The notes under the pieces: model-generated | Seen by the model: the letters and a program-made list of their open reading frames with translations, nothing else | What the model was told of the DNA's origin: nothing | Databases searched by the model: none | Program-made: the position numbers and the translations under genes | Assembly (NCBI RefSeq): GCF_021390475.1 | Contig: NZ_JAJUWS010000007.1 | Location: 111,701 to 175,700, forward strand | Origin: Streptomyces sp. ST2-7A | GTDB lineage: Bacteria; Actinomycetota; Actinomycetes; Streptomycetales; Streptomycetaceae | Direction of reading: 5' to 3' | Length of the DNA: 64,000 bases | Shown: piece after piece, positions 47,141 through 55,114 of the stretch | Numbering within the stretch: the first letter of the stretch is position 1 | Layout: each line of letters starts with the position of its first letter

Positions 47141-47980
47141 ATGTTCACCATCGGAGATTTCGCCAGGCACGGCCGGGTGTCGGTCCGGATGCTGCGTCAC
47201 TACGACGCGATCGGACTGCTGCGCCCGGCCCGTGTCGATCCCGTGACGGGTCGGCGCCACTACACGGCCGCGCAACTCGCCCGGTTGAACCGGGTCATCG
47301 CGCTCAAGGAACTCGGTTTCACCCTCCAGCAGGTGCGGGAGATCGTCGACGGAGGGCTCGCCACCGAGGAGTTGCGCGGCATGTTGCGACTGCGGCGGGC
47401 CGAGTTGGAGACCGAGGTGGCCGCGACGACGGCACGCCTGGTCCGGGTCGAGGCGAGACTCCGATCGATCGAGAGCGAGGGGCACATGCCCACCGACGAC
47501 GTCGTCCTCACCTCCCTTCCCCCCATCCGGGTGGCGGAGTTGACCGCCATCGCGCCCGGCTTCGACCCCGGTGACATCGGCCCGGTCATCGGCCCCCTCT
47601 ACGAGGAACTGTTCCGTCGCATGGAGGCGGCGGGCATTTCCCCGGCCGGACCCGGTGTGGCCCGTTACGAGGACGTGCCGGGGGGTGGCGGAGCCGTTCG
47701 CGTCCACGCCGGTGTGCGGGTCTCGGCGTCCCTGCCGGGCGGTGACGGGGAGACCGGTGACCTGCGGGTACTCGACCTGCCGGCCATCGAGCGGGCCGCC
47801 ACGATCGTCCACCGGGGCCCGATGGACGCCATGGCCCCCACCGAGCAGGCGTTGACCCGGTGGCTCGACCACAACGGTCTGCGGGCGGTCGACTATCCCC
47901 GGGAGATCAACCTCGAGTGCCCGCCCGACCGGGAGGCATGGGTGACGGAACTCCAGGTGCCGGTGGCCGAGGCCCGCTGA
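47141..47980 (+). CDS. MerR-family regulator with GyrI-like effector domain
   Basis: A 279-residue regulator. N-terminal MerR DNA-binding domain (1-75: FTIGDFARHGRVSVRMLRHYDAIGLLRPARVDPVTGRRHYTAAQL) followed by a dimerisation coiled coil (ELRGMLRLRRAELETEVAATTARLVRVEARLRSIE). The GyrI-like/BmrR small-molecule domain follows (about 120-279: VVLTSLPPIRVAELTAIAPGFDPGDIGPVIGPLYEELFRRME... ending YPREINLECPPDREAWVTELQVPV). Such proteins sense hydrophobic drugs and activate nearby exporters. No exporter gene is immediately adjacent, except the ABC pair 800 bases upstream on the other strand. The start is ATG 47141. Confidence 0.9.
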   Translation: MFTIGDFARHGRVSVRMLRHYDAIGLLRPARVDPVTGRRHYTAAQLARLNRVIALKELGFTLQQVREIVDGGLATEELRGMLRLRRAELETEVAATTARLVRVEARLRSIESEGHMPTDDVVLTSLPPIRVAELTAIAPGFDPGDIGPVIGPLYEELFRRMEAAGISPAGPGVARYEDVPGGGGAVRVHAGVRVSASLPGGDGETGDLRVLDLPAIERAATIVHRGPMDAMAPTEQALTRWLDHNGLRAVDYPREINLECPPDREAWVTELQVPVAEAR

Positions 47981-48475
47981 GTCGGGCCCCGCCGAGCCGG
48001 GACGCCGAGAGCCGGGACGTCGAGCCGAGGCGCCCCGGACACCACCACCCACCGCCCGCCCGGAGCCGGTCCTTGCACTCCGCCCGGTGGGTGGCGAACG
48101 CCTCGCGGAGTACCCGTTCCGCGTTCCGCAGCGGGTGGGTCCTCCGGGTGTGGGGCGTTGAGCGGCGTGCCACGGGTGATTCCACACGGCCGACTCCGGG
48201 CGACGGCCTCCGACGGTGCCGGTCCCGGGGGCCGGGAGCTCGGTCGGGGAGGTTCGCCAACTCCTCGTCCGCGCCCCGGCCCCCGGCGCCGGCCTCCCGG
48301 GCGACGCGGTTCTCCCACCGGAAGGGGACACCGGGGCATCGGGGCCGTTCGCCTCCTCCTGCGCGGTGACGGAAACATCCGGAACGAGCGGCCCACGGCC
48401 CACGGGGTGTCGGTGTTCCCGGTTCGGGGCGCCCCGGAGAACTTCTCCGGGTTCTCCGGGGCGCCCCGGAGCGGG
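47981..48475. other. intergenic region with terminator hairpin
   Basis: About 495 bases with no gene. The strong hairpin at 48425-48468 ends the leftward CGNR gene. The repeated gccgggacgtcgag-type pieces at 47990-48020 are short and imperfect. Confidence 0.4.
48425..48468 (-). terminator. 18-bp perfect hairpin after CGNR gene
   Basis: Arms 48425-48442 and 48451-48468 (CGGGGCGCCCCGGAGAAC and complement) with an 8-base loop, 8 bases past the stop on the minus strand. Confidence 0.8.
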
Positions 48476-49057
48476 TCATTCGTTCGCGGGGCGTCGGCGG
48501 GCGTGATGACGCCGCGCCTTGGCCCGGTTGCCGCACCCGGCCATGGAACACCAGCGGCGGGTGCCGTTCTTCGAGGTGTCGTGGAAGTGCAGCACGCAGT
48601 CGGGGTTGGCGCAGGGGCGGACGCGTTCGGGGCGGTCGACGAGCAGTCGGAGCCAGTCGTTCGCCGCCGTCCACGCCGGTAGCCAGGAGGGGGAGTCCAC
48701 CTCGATGACGTCCTCCGGCCCCTCGGGGGTGAGGAGGCGGCGCACCCGGCCCCGGGCCAGGACGGCATTGAGTTCCGCGATCGCCCCGGGCGTGGGTGAG
48801 AGGGGGGTTCCGGCCAACGCGGACAGCGCGTCGCGGGTTCGCAGCAGGTGTTCCAGGGTTTCCGCGTCGGCGACCACCGGAGGGTCGTCGGGGAGGCGCC
48901 GTGGGGGCCGGCCCTTCAGCCACACGGCCAGTCCGGCGGTGGATTCCAGCAGGTCGTGGGGGCCGGTCGCGTCGATCCACCGGGTGTTGAGGAGGTCGAT
49001 CGCCAACGGTTCACCGGTGAGGGGGCGGGGATCGTCGGGCTCGGGGGAGGGCGTCAT
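48476..49057 (-). CDS. CGNR zinc-finger / ABATE-domain regulator
   Basis: A 193-residue protein. The N-terminal ABATE domain (PLAIDLLNTRWIDATGPHDLLESTAGLAVWL) is followed by a helical middle (TLEHLLRTRDALSALAG) and a C-terminal CGNR zinc finger (RPCANPDCVLHFHDTSKNGTRRWCSMAGCGNRAKARRHHARRR). The finger is thought to bind DNA while ABATE senses a ligand. Such proteins are treated as stress-induced transcription factors. It diverges from a VOC-family gene across about 145 bases that contain a clear palindrome, so it probably controls that neighbour. Confidence 0.9.
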   Translation of the reverse strand: MTPSPEPDDPRPLTGEPLAIDLLNTRWIDATGPHDLLESTAGLAVWLKGRPPRRLPDDPPVVADAETLEHLLRTRDALSALAGTPLSPTPGAIAELNAVLARGRVRRLLTPEGPEDVIEVDSPSWLPAWTAANDWLRLLVDRPERVRPCANPDCVLHFHDTSKNGTRRWCSMAGCGNRAKARRHHARRRPANE

Positions 49058-49101
49058 CGGACCGATCCTTCCAGCACGGGTGACTCCTCACCCCATCCTA
49101 A

Positions 49102-49131
49102 CCGGTCAAAGGGAGGTCACTGGTTGACCGG
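49102..49131. promoter_or_regulatory. inverted repeat and promoter between CGNR and VOC genes
   Basis: CCGGTCAA (49102-49109) and TTGACCGG (49124-49131) form a perfect 8-bp inverted repeat with a 14-base spacer. TTGACC (49124-49129) also serves as a plausible -35 for the VOC gene, with TTAAAG at 49147 after a 17-base spacer. Repressor binding would block it. Confidence 0.6.
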
Positions 49132-49201
49132 CTCGCCATCTAACCCTTAAAGTCATTTTCAGTGGTTGCGACGGCAGTGCGACCCCGACCGAAGGCATGT
49201 G

Positions 49202-49663
49202 ATGACCATGAGCAAGGCGCAGACGCTCCGGACCGGCCATGTGGGTCTGAACGTCACCGACATGGAGCGCTCGCTCGCTTTCTACCGTGAGGTTTTCGAC
49301 TTCGAGGTCATGGCGGAGGGCAAGGACGAGGGGCGTCGCTGGGCGTTCCTCGGACGCGAGGACCGCCTGATGATCACCCTCTGGCAGCAGAGCGAGGGCA
49401 CCTTCCGGCCCGACGCCCCCGGCCTCCACCACCTCTCCTTCCAGGTGGGGACCATGGGCGAGGTCGACGCCACCGCCGAGGTGCTGCGGAGCCTGGGCAC
49501 GGAGTTCGCCCACGACGGGGTGGTTCCGCACGGCGAGGGCGCCGAGTCGGGCGGCATCTTCTTCACCGACCCCGACGGCACCCGCCTGGAGATCTACGCC
49601 CCCACCGGCGCCGATCCGTCCGCGGCTCCGACCCCGGGTGCCCCCACCTGCGGTTTCTTCTGA
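49202..49663 (+). CDS. VOC-superfamily (glyoxalase/dioxygenase) protein
   Basis: A 153-residue vicinal-oxygen-chelate protein with two beta-alpha-beta modules. The metal ligands are probably His13 in TGHVGLNVTDMERSLAFYREVFDF, His in GLHHLSFQV and Glu in PDGTRLEIYAP. This fold covers glyoxalase I, extradiol dioxygenases and fosfomycin/bleomycin resistance proteins; the exact activity cannot be told. A Pro/Ala tail ends CGFF. The start ATG 49202 has GAAGG upstream. It is likely controlled by the divergent CGNR regulator and followed 31 bases later by the PPOX gene. Confidence 0.9.
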   Translation: MTMSKAQTLRTGHVGLNVTDMERSLAFYREVFDFEVMAEGKDEGRRWAFLGREDRLMITLWQQSEGTFRPDAPGLHHLSFQVGTMGEVDATAEVLRSLGTEFAHDGVVPHGEGAESGGIFFTDPDGTRLEIYAPTGADPSAAPTPGAPTCGFF

Positions 49664-49694
49664 TCGAACCGGTTCCGACAGGGAAAGGAGCCCC

Positions 49695-50615
49695 GTGGCC
49701 GGCTACCACAGCGGGGAAGTCGCCGCGCAGCGTCGCGCCCGGCTGGCGGAGCAGGCGCGATTCTCCCTCGGCGGCATCGGGGAGACCGTCCCGGAGGTCG
49801 CCGCGGCGTTCCTCGCCGAACAACCGATGATCATTCTCGGCGGTGCGGACGACGCGAACCGGATCTGGGTCATCCAGCTCACCGGTGAGCCGGGCTTCCT
49901 GAAGGTCCCCGATCCGCGCACCCTCACCGTCGACGCCCTCCCCGACCCCACCGCCCCCCTCGGCGGGCTCCACGAAAGCCCTTCCCCGGTGGGCATGATC
50001 GCCATCGAGCCCGCGACCCGCCGCCGGATGCGGATCAACGGTCGGGCCGTCCCGACCGGGAGAGGGCTCCGCGTCGACCTCGACCAGGTCATCGCGAACT
50101 GCCCCAAGTATCTCCAGAAACGGCGGCACCGCTTCCTCGATCCCGGCGACGGGAGGTCGGTGGGGCCGGGACCGGTCACCGACGGCACCACCCTCACCCC
50201 GGCGCAACAGGACATCATCCGGCGGGCGGACACCTTCTTCGTCGCCACCGCCTCCGACCGGGGTGACGCCGACGCCTCCCACCGCGGGGGCAACCCGGGC
50301 TTCGTCCGGGTGCTCTCGCCCACCGTGCTGCGCTGGCCGGACTACGTCGGGAACGCCATGTTCCTGACCCTGGGCAACCTCGAACTCAATCCCGCCGCGG
50401 GCCTGCTCTTCCCCGGCTGGGACACCGGGACCGCCCTCCACCTGACCGGCACGGCCCGGACCGTGTGGTCCCCGGCCCCCGGGGAGGAGCCCTTCCCGCC
50501 CGGTGCGCAGCGCGTCGTCGAGTTCACCGTCGCGGCCGTCCGGGAGATCGTCCGCGCCACCCCCCTGCGTTGGAGCGAACCCGCCTTCTCCCGCTTCAAC
50601 CCTCCCGTGCCCTGA
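49695..50615 (+). CDS. pyridoxamine 5'-phosphate oxidase-family flavoprotein
   Basis: A 306-residue protein of the PNPOx-like split barrel family. Two half-barrels are visible: MIILGGADDANRIWVIQLTGEPGFLKVPDPRTLTV with GLRVDLDQVIANCPKYLQKR (a typical FMN-contact and dimer segment), and FFVATASDRGDADASHRGGNPGFVRVLSPTVLRWPDYVGNAMFLTLGNLELNPAAGLLFPGW. It is probably an FMN- or F420-dependent oxidoreductase, often paired with ferredoxin reductases, as here. The start GTG 49695 has AAAGGAG upstream. It follows the VOC gene by 31 bases and precedes the ferredoxin gene by 130. Confidence 0.88.
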   Translation: MAGYHSGEVAAQRRARLAEQARFSLGGIGETVPEVAAAFLAEQPMIILGGADDANRIWVIQLTGEPGFLKVPDPRTLTVDALPDPTAPLGGLHESPSPVGMIAIEPATRRRMRINGRAVPTGRGLRVDLDQVIANCPKYLQKRRHRFLDPGDGRSVGPGPVTDGTTLTPAQQDIIRRADTFFVATASDRGDADASHRGGNPGFVRVLSPTVLRWPDYVGNAMFLTLGNLELNPAAGLLFPGWDTGTALHLTGTARTVWSPAPGEEPFPPGAQRVVEFTVAAVREIVRATPLRWSEPAFSRFNPPVP

Positions 50616-50745
50616 CCCGCGGTCCCGGGCCGACCACCGATCCCGTCACCCCCCATCGACCCACTTCCGCAATCCACCCTCCCGCCCCGGGCCGCGCCTC
50701 CCGCCACGGCCCCGGGCCCCCGCACCCATGATCACGGAGCCCTTC

Positions 50746-50943
50746 ATGAAGATCGTCGTGGACATGAACCTCTGCGAGAGCCACGGCCAGTGCGTCTTCG
50801 CGGCGCCCGGCGTCTTCTCGTTCGACGACGAGGACACCCTGGTGTACGAAGCGAACCCGGATGACGCCGCGCGCGAGACGGTCGCGAGGGCCGCCACCGT
50901 CTGCCCGGTCCGCGCCATCACCATCACCCCGGACGCGCCGTGA
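50746..50943 (+). CDS. ferredoxin, [3Fe-4S]/[4Fe-4S] type
   Basis: A 65-residue ferredoxin: MKIVVDMNLCESHGQCVFAAPGVF with Cys10, the CxxHGxC arrangement of P450-type [3Fe-4S] ferredoxins, and the last Cys in TVCPVRAITI. Such ferredoxins feed electrons from an FAD ferredoxin reductase to a monooxygenase. ATG 50746 has ACGGAG 8 bases upstream; an in-frame ATG at 50728 is less likely. Its TGA overlaps the reductase GTG (GTGA). No cytochrome P450 gene lies in the window, so the acceptor is elsewhere or is the neighbouring PPOX protein. Confidence 0.93.
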   Translation: MKIVVDMNLCESHGQCVFAAPGVFSFDDEDTLVYEANPDDAARETVARAATVCPVRAITITPDAP

Positions 50944-52178
50944 GAGCGTCCCGGCGGATCGTGATCGTCGGGGCGTCCCTCGCCGGCCTGCACGCCGCGC
51001 GGACGCTGCGCGACGAGGGCTTCGACGGGAAACTCACCCTGGTGGGCGACGAACCGTACCCGCCCTACGACCGCCCCCCGCTGTCCAAGCGGGTTCTGCT
51101 CGGTGGAGGGGAGGCCCCGGACACCACCCTCCCGTTCACCGATGTCCCCGACGTGGTGCACCGCTTCGGCGCCCCGGCCGTCCGCCTCGACCCCGTCGCC
51201 CGCACCGTGACGCTCGCCGACGGCTGGGAACTGCCCTGGGACGGCCTGGTGATCGCCACCGGTGCCCGTGCCCGCCCCTTCCCCGCCACCCGCACTTTCC
51301 CCCGGCCCGTGTGCACCCTGCGGGGGCGGGACGACGCGAGGGCCCTGGGGGCCTCCCTCCTGCCGGGGCGTCACGTCCTGGTGATCGGCGCTGGGTTCCT
51401 CGGCGGGGAGATCGCCGCCGCGGCCCGGGCCCGGGGTTGCCGGGTCACCCTCGTGGAGGCCGCCGAGCAGCCGTTGGCCCGTGCCGTGGGCGCCGTGGCG
51501 GGGGCCTTCGTCGCCGGGTTGCACCGCGAGGCGGGCGTCGACCTGAGGACCGGGACCACCGTCACCGAGCTGCGCGCCGGACCCGGGGCCGGTGAGGGGT
51601 TCCGCATCACGCTCTCCGACGGCACCACCTCGGTGGCCGACACCGTGGTCGCCGCCCTGGGGGCGGTACCCGCCGACGAGTGGCTCACCGACTCCGGCCT
51701 CGATGTCACCGGGCCCGGCGGGGGCGTGCGCTGCGACCCCTTCCTCCGGGCCCTGCGGCCCGACGGCACCGTCGTGTCGGGAGTCACCGCCGCCGGTGAC
51801 GTGGCCCGGGTCCCGCATCCCCTCGCCGACGGCGCCCCCGTCCTGATCGGCCATTGGACCAACGCGATCGAACAGGCCGCCGTGGCCGCCCACAACCTTC
51901 TCCACCCCGGGGAACCGCGTCCGTACGACGCGGTCCCCTCGTTCTGGGCCGACCTGTACGGGGTGCGGCTGCGATCGGTGGGCCTGCCCGCCGGGGCGGA
52001 GACGATCCGCTTGGTGGAGAACGACCCCGTCGCCCGCCACCTGGAGGTCACCCACCATCGGGCGGGGCGCCTGGTCGGGGCCCTCACCGCGGGACGTGCC
52101 GCCCGCCTCGCCGCCCACCGTCGGGAATTGGAACACCGCCGGAGCGCCCCCGTGCCGGCGGTGGTCGGGCGGGGGTGA
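50940..52178 (+). CDS. FAD-dependent ferredoxin reductase
   Basis: A 412-residue flavoprotein of the rubredoxin/ferredoxin reductase class. FAD motif RIVIVGASLAGLHAARTLR (6-24), PPYDRPPLSK, NADH fold HVLVIGAGFLGGEIAAAARARGCRVTLVEA (about 145-174), and FAD-ribityl motif GVTAAGDVARVPHPL plus the C-terminal reductase-like domain (PYDAVPSFWADLYGVRLRSVG). It oxidises NAD(P)H and reduces the upstream ferredoxin, with which it is translationally coupled. GTG start at 50940. Confidence 0.93.
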   Translation: MRASRRIVIVGASLAGLHAARTLRDEGFDGKLTLVGDEPYPPYDRPPLSKRVLLGGGEAPDTTLPFTDVPDVVHRFGAPAVRLDPVARTVTLADGWELPWDGLVIATGARARPFPATRTFPRPVCTLRGRDDARALGASLLPGRHVLVIGAGFLGGEIAAAARARGCRVTLVEAAEQPLARAVGAVAGAFVAGLHREAGVDLRTGTTVTELRAGPGAGEGFRITLSDGTTSVADTVVAALGAVPADEWLTDSGLDVTGPGGGVRCDPFLRALRPDGTVVSGVTAAGDVARVPHPLADGAPVLIGHWTNAIEQAAVAAHNLLHPGEPRPYDAVPSFWADLYGVRLRSVGLPAGAETIRLVENDPVARHLEVTHHRAGRLVGALTAGRAARLAAHRRELEHRRSAPVPAVVGRG

Positions 52179-52217
52179 CCGGAAGGGGCGGGCGGAGGCG
52201 TCGGGGCCGCCGGATTA

Positions 52218-52253
52218 TTGCCCCGGAGGCAAAAGTTTTGCCCGCGGGGAAAA
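52218..52253. promoter_or_regulatory. tandem palindromes before XRE-cupin gene
   Basis: TTGCC-n5-GGCAA (52218-52232) and TTTTGCCCGCGGGGAAAA (52236-52253, arms TTTTGCCC/GGGGAAAA offset) lie side by side, ending 20 bases before the regulator start. Likely autoregulatory operators. Confidence 0.6.
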
Positions 52254-52273
52254 ATGCCGGCTCAATCGGAACC

Positions 52274-52939
52274 ATGCACGAGGAGGTTCCGGCGGGCCGC
52301 GCCGGCCCGGAGGTCGACACGGAGGCGGACGAGCGGCTGTCCGCCGTCGCGCCCCGGCTGCGCGAGCTGCGCCGCCGTTCCGGGCTGACCCTGGAGACCG
52401 CCGCCGGCCGGGCGGGCCTCTCCCCGGCGCACCTCTCCCGCCTGGAGACCGGGCACCGTCGTCCCTCGCTGCCGGTGCTGCTCGCCCTCGCCCGGGCCCA
52501 CTCCACGACGGTATCCGATCTGCTCGGCGAGACCGCCGGCGCGGACCGGCCGGTGATCCGGGGCACGGACGCCGTACCGCGCGAGGTGGACGGCTGGACC
52601 TACCGCCGGGCCGGTGCCCCGGGTCGCGGGATGCAGGCGTTGCGGGTGCGGGTGCCGTACGGCGAACCCCGGGAGGAACCGGCCCGGGTGCATCCCGGCG
52701 AGGAGTGGCTGCACGTCCTCACCGGCCGGCTGCGCCTGGTGCTCGCCGGCACCGAGCACCTGGTGGGGCCCGGCGACGGCGCCCACTTCGACTCGCTCAC
52801 CCCGCACCGCCTCGGCGCCGCCGACCGCGAGGGGGTCGAACTGTTGTTCGTTCACACCCTGCTGCAGAGCGCCGACGCCGGGTTGTGTCTCGGCGACGGC
52901 CCCGCGCGGCACCGACCCCCGGGGAGACCCGTGTCATGA
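52274..52939 (+). CDS. XRE regulator with C-terminal cupin domain
   Basis: A 221-residue regulator. XRE helix-turn-helix at about 22-80 (APRLRELRRRSGLTLETAAGRAGLSPAHLSRLETGHRRPSLPVLLALARAHSTTVSDLL), then a cupin barrel (EPARVHPGEEWLHVLTGRLRLVLAGTEHLVGPGDGAHFDSLTPHRLG) with the His/Glu/His metal-site residues. Proteins of this architecture sense small molecules such as polyamines or amino acids. The ATG start of the following small membrane gene overlaps its TGA, an association seen repeatedly in streptomycetes. Tandem palindromes upstream suggest autoregulation. Confidence 0.9.
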   Translation: MHEEVPAGRAGPEVDTEADERLSAVAPRLRELRRRSGLTLETAAGRAGLSPAHLSRLETGHRRPSLPVLLALARAHSTTVSDLLGETAGADRPVIRGTDAVPREVDGWTYRRAGAPGRGMQALRVRVPYGEPREEPARVHPGEEWLHVLTGRLRLVLAGTEHLVGPGDGAHFDSLTPHRLGAADREGVELLFVHTLLQSADAGLCLGDGPARHRPPGRPVS

Positions 52940-53142
52940 CACCGGAAACGCGACCGACACCCGCCCCACAGGAGCCGTCCGGGCCCGCCGACCCCACCGT
53001 GCCACCCGCCCCCGCGCCCCGGGCACGGGTGGAGGAGAAGACGCCCCGGGGGCTGTGGTTCCGGCTGCTGGTCTACGTGGTCCTCGTCCACGCCTTCGCG
53101 GCCTTCCTCTTCCTCCTCTTCGAGGTCGCCGCCCGGCAGTGA
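52936..53142 (+). CDS. small membrane protein (DUF6126-like)
   Basis: A 68-residue protein: a Pro-rich cytoplasmic half (MTPETRPTPAPQEPSGPADP...) and one C-terminal transmembrane helix (GLWFRLLVYVVLVHAFAAFLFLLFEVAA). Translation is coupled to the XRE-cupin gene by ATGA overlap. Genes of this kind regularly follow XRE-cupin regulators in streptomycetes, suggesting an accessory membrane partner, but no function is known. Confidence 0.82.
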   Translation: MTPETRPTPAPQEPSGPADPTVPPAPAPRARVEEKTPRGLWFRLLVYVVLVHAFAAFLFLLFEVAARQ

Positions 53143-53387
53143 CCCGGGCCCCGCCGCCCCGGGCCCCGCACCGGGGCCGCCGCCCGGAGTTCCGGTGCCC
53201 CGTGCCGATGATCCGGCCCCGACGCCCCCGGCCCCGGCCCCGGCCCGGGCCCGGGGCCGAACACACCACCGCCCGGGCCACGCGACGCCCCCGGGCGGCG
53301 AGTGGCCCGGATACCCCGACCGGATCCGCCACCGAGCGTTCCCGGGCCCCCGGGGCCCCATGGCGCTCCGGGGGCCCGGGGTGCCAT

Positions 53388-53545
53388 GATGTCGGCGACA
53401 AGGCGACGGCGGAACGAGGAAGTCGGTGTGAATCCGGCGCGGTCCCGCCACTGTGACCGGCGAGCGAACCCCGCACGGGCCACCATCCGGCGACGGATGG
53501 GAAGGCCGGGGTGAGCGTCGACCCGGGAGCCAGGAGACTCACGCG
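53388..53545 (+). ncRNA. cobalamin riboswitch
   Basis: The conserved core of a B12 riboswitch is readable on the + strand: gaggaagtcggtgtgaatcc (53416-53435), then gcgcggtcccgccactgtga (about 53438-53457), the variable P7-P11 arm, and the B12 box agccaggagactc (53528-53540). It precedes the FecCD-type importer and should switch off its expression when adenosylcobalamin is plentiful. The 555-base distance to the first gene is unusually long. Confidence 0.9.
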
Positions 53546-54100
53546 GTCGCCTCCTCGACGACGCCGGGGCGGATTTCCCCGGAGGAGGGTGCGTCCGCCA
53601 TGCCCGTCCGGGCCGCCGATGCCGTGCCGCGCCGTGTCGCGGTGACCGCCGATTCCCCCACCCGGCGCGTTCCCCCGCCGGGAAGCACGCCGCGTCGCGC
53701 CGTGCGGCGTCCCGATGACGCTCCCGCCGGGCCGCGGCACCTCCGTGATCGCGCCCGCCGCTCCGAAGCGTCCTTCCCACCCGGCCCTTCCAAGGCCCGG
53801 TGTCCCCGGCCGGTCGAACCGTCGGGCCGTCCCGCGCGCGGTCCCCGCGTCCCCGTGACCGTCGCCTCCCGCTGACCCGTTCCACCGGGCACCGGGTACG
53901 CCGGTCCCGGCCCGGCCCGGATGCCCCGTGCCCGGACGTGCCCCGGTTCCTCCCCGCCTCATCCACCGCCTCGCCGAGGCCGGGACTCCCCCGAACGACC
54001 CTTCGTCGTCGCCCCGCCCGGGGCCGTCGCGCGCCGGGTCGGGGCGGTTTTCCCGCCCCTTCCGACATCCACCCCCCATCCCCGTGGAGGACACCGCCCC
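53546..54100 (+). other. long leader between riboswitch and importer
   Basis: No certain gene. An open frame from ATG 53600, with a strong GGAGGAGG ribosome site, runs 91 codons to 53875. Its product is Arg/Pro-rich with mediocre codon choice, so I do not call it a gene; it may be a leader frame through which the riboswitch acts. The ribosome site for the lipoprotein gene is GTGGAGGA near 54086. Confidence 0.4.
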
Positions 54101-55114
54101 ATGACGGGTTCCCCGACCTTCCGACGACTCCCGGCCGCACTGTTGACCGGTGCGCTGCTGTTCGCCACCGGCTGCGGCGGCGACTCCCCCACCGACTCCG
54201 GCACCGGCGGTGCCGGCGCGCCCGCCGGCGAGGCCCCGGACGGCTTCCCGCTCACCGTCGAGAACTGCGGCACGGAGGTCACCCACGAACAACCCCCGGA
54301 GCGGGCCGTGGCGTTGAACCAACACGCCACCGAGGTGATGCTCGCCCTGGGCCTGGAGGACTCCATGGTCGGCACCGGCTACCTCGACGACGAGATCCTG
54401 CCGGAGTACCGGGACGCCTACGACGCCGTTCCCGTCGTCTCCGAGCGGTACCCCTCCTACGAGGCGCTGCTCGAACTCGAACCCGACTTCGTCTACGGCG
54501 GCTTCTCCAGCACCTTCGACGCGCAGGAGGGTCGCTCCCGGGAGACCTTCGCCTCCCATAGCATCGCCACCCACCTGAACGTCGAGGAGTGCTCAGACCC
54601 GCCCCTGGACATCGACCTGATGGACCGCGAGGTGCGGGACATCGCGCGGATCTTCGGCGTTCCCGAGCGGGCGGACGAGGAGTTGGAGCGGCTGCACGGG
54701 ACGCTGGACGAGGTGGCCGAGCGCCTCGAGGGCGTGGAGCCGGTCGACATCTTCGTCTACGACAGCGGTGAGACCACCGCCTTCACCGCCGGGGGCGGGG
54801 GGATAGGCAACGAGATGATCAACCGCGCCGGTGGCGCGAACCTCTTCGCCGACCTCGACAAGGCATTCGGCGACGTCTCCTTCGAACAGGTCGCCGAGCG
54901 GGCGCCCGAGGTCATCGTGATCTACGACTACGGTGACCAGCCGGTGGAGGACAAGAAGAACTTCCTGCTGGACAACCCGGCCCTGAAGGATGTCCCGGCC
55001 ATCCGCGAGGAGCGCTTCGCGGTGCTGCCGTTGTCCTCGACCGTGCTCGGCGTGCGGGTGCCCGACGGCGTGGAATCGCTGGCGCGACAGCTGCACCCGG
55101 ACCGCTTCCGGTGA
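54101..55114 (+). CDS. cobalamin/siderophore-binding lipoprotein of ABC importer
   Basis: A 337-residue exported binding protein. Signal sequence RLPAALLTGALLFATGC with lipobox ATGC-GGD, so it is lipid-anchored. The body is a helical-backbone (BtuF/FhuD-type) fold: LTVENCGTEVTHEQPPERAVALNQHATEVMLALGLEDSMVGTGY, YEALLELEPDFVYGG, GGGIGNEMINRAGGANLFADL and VIVIYDYGDQPVEDKKNFLLDNPALKDVPA. The upstream cobalamin riboswitch argues for B12 as ligand; the nearby FhuF-like gene allows a ferric siderophore. The start is ATG 54101, with GGAGGA upstream. The permease start overlaps its stop. Confidence 0.9.
   Translation: MTGSPTFRRLPAALLTGALLFATGCGGDSPTDSGTGGAGAPAGEAPDGFPLTVENCGTEVTHEQPPERAVALNQHATEVMLALGLEDSMVGTGYLDDEILPEYRDAYDAVPVVSERYPSYEALLELEPDFVYGGFSSTFDAQEGRSRETFASHSIATHLNVEECSDPPLDIDLMDREVRDIARIFGVPERADEELERLHGTLDEVAERLEGVEPVDIFVYDSGETTAFTAGGGGIGNEMINRAGGANLFADLDKAFGDVSFEQVAERAPEVIVIYDYGDQPVEDKKNFLLDNPALKDVPAIREERFAVLPLSSTVLGVRVPDGVESLARQLHPDRFR

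Noticed and set aside
53600..53875. Gene between riboswitch and importer
   Set aside because: Good ribosome site, but Arg/Pro-rich product and weak codon bias; kept only as a possible leader frame.
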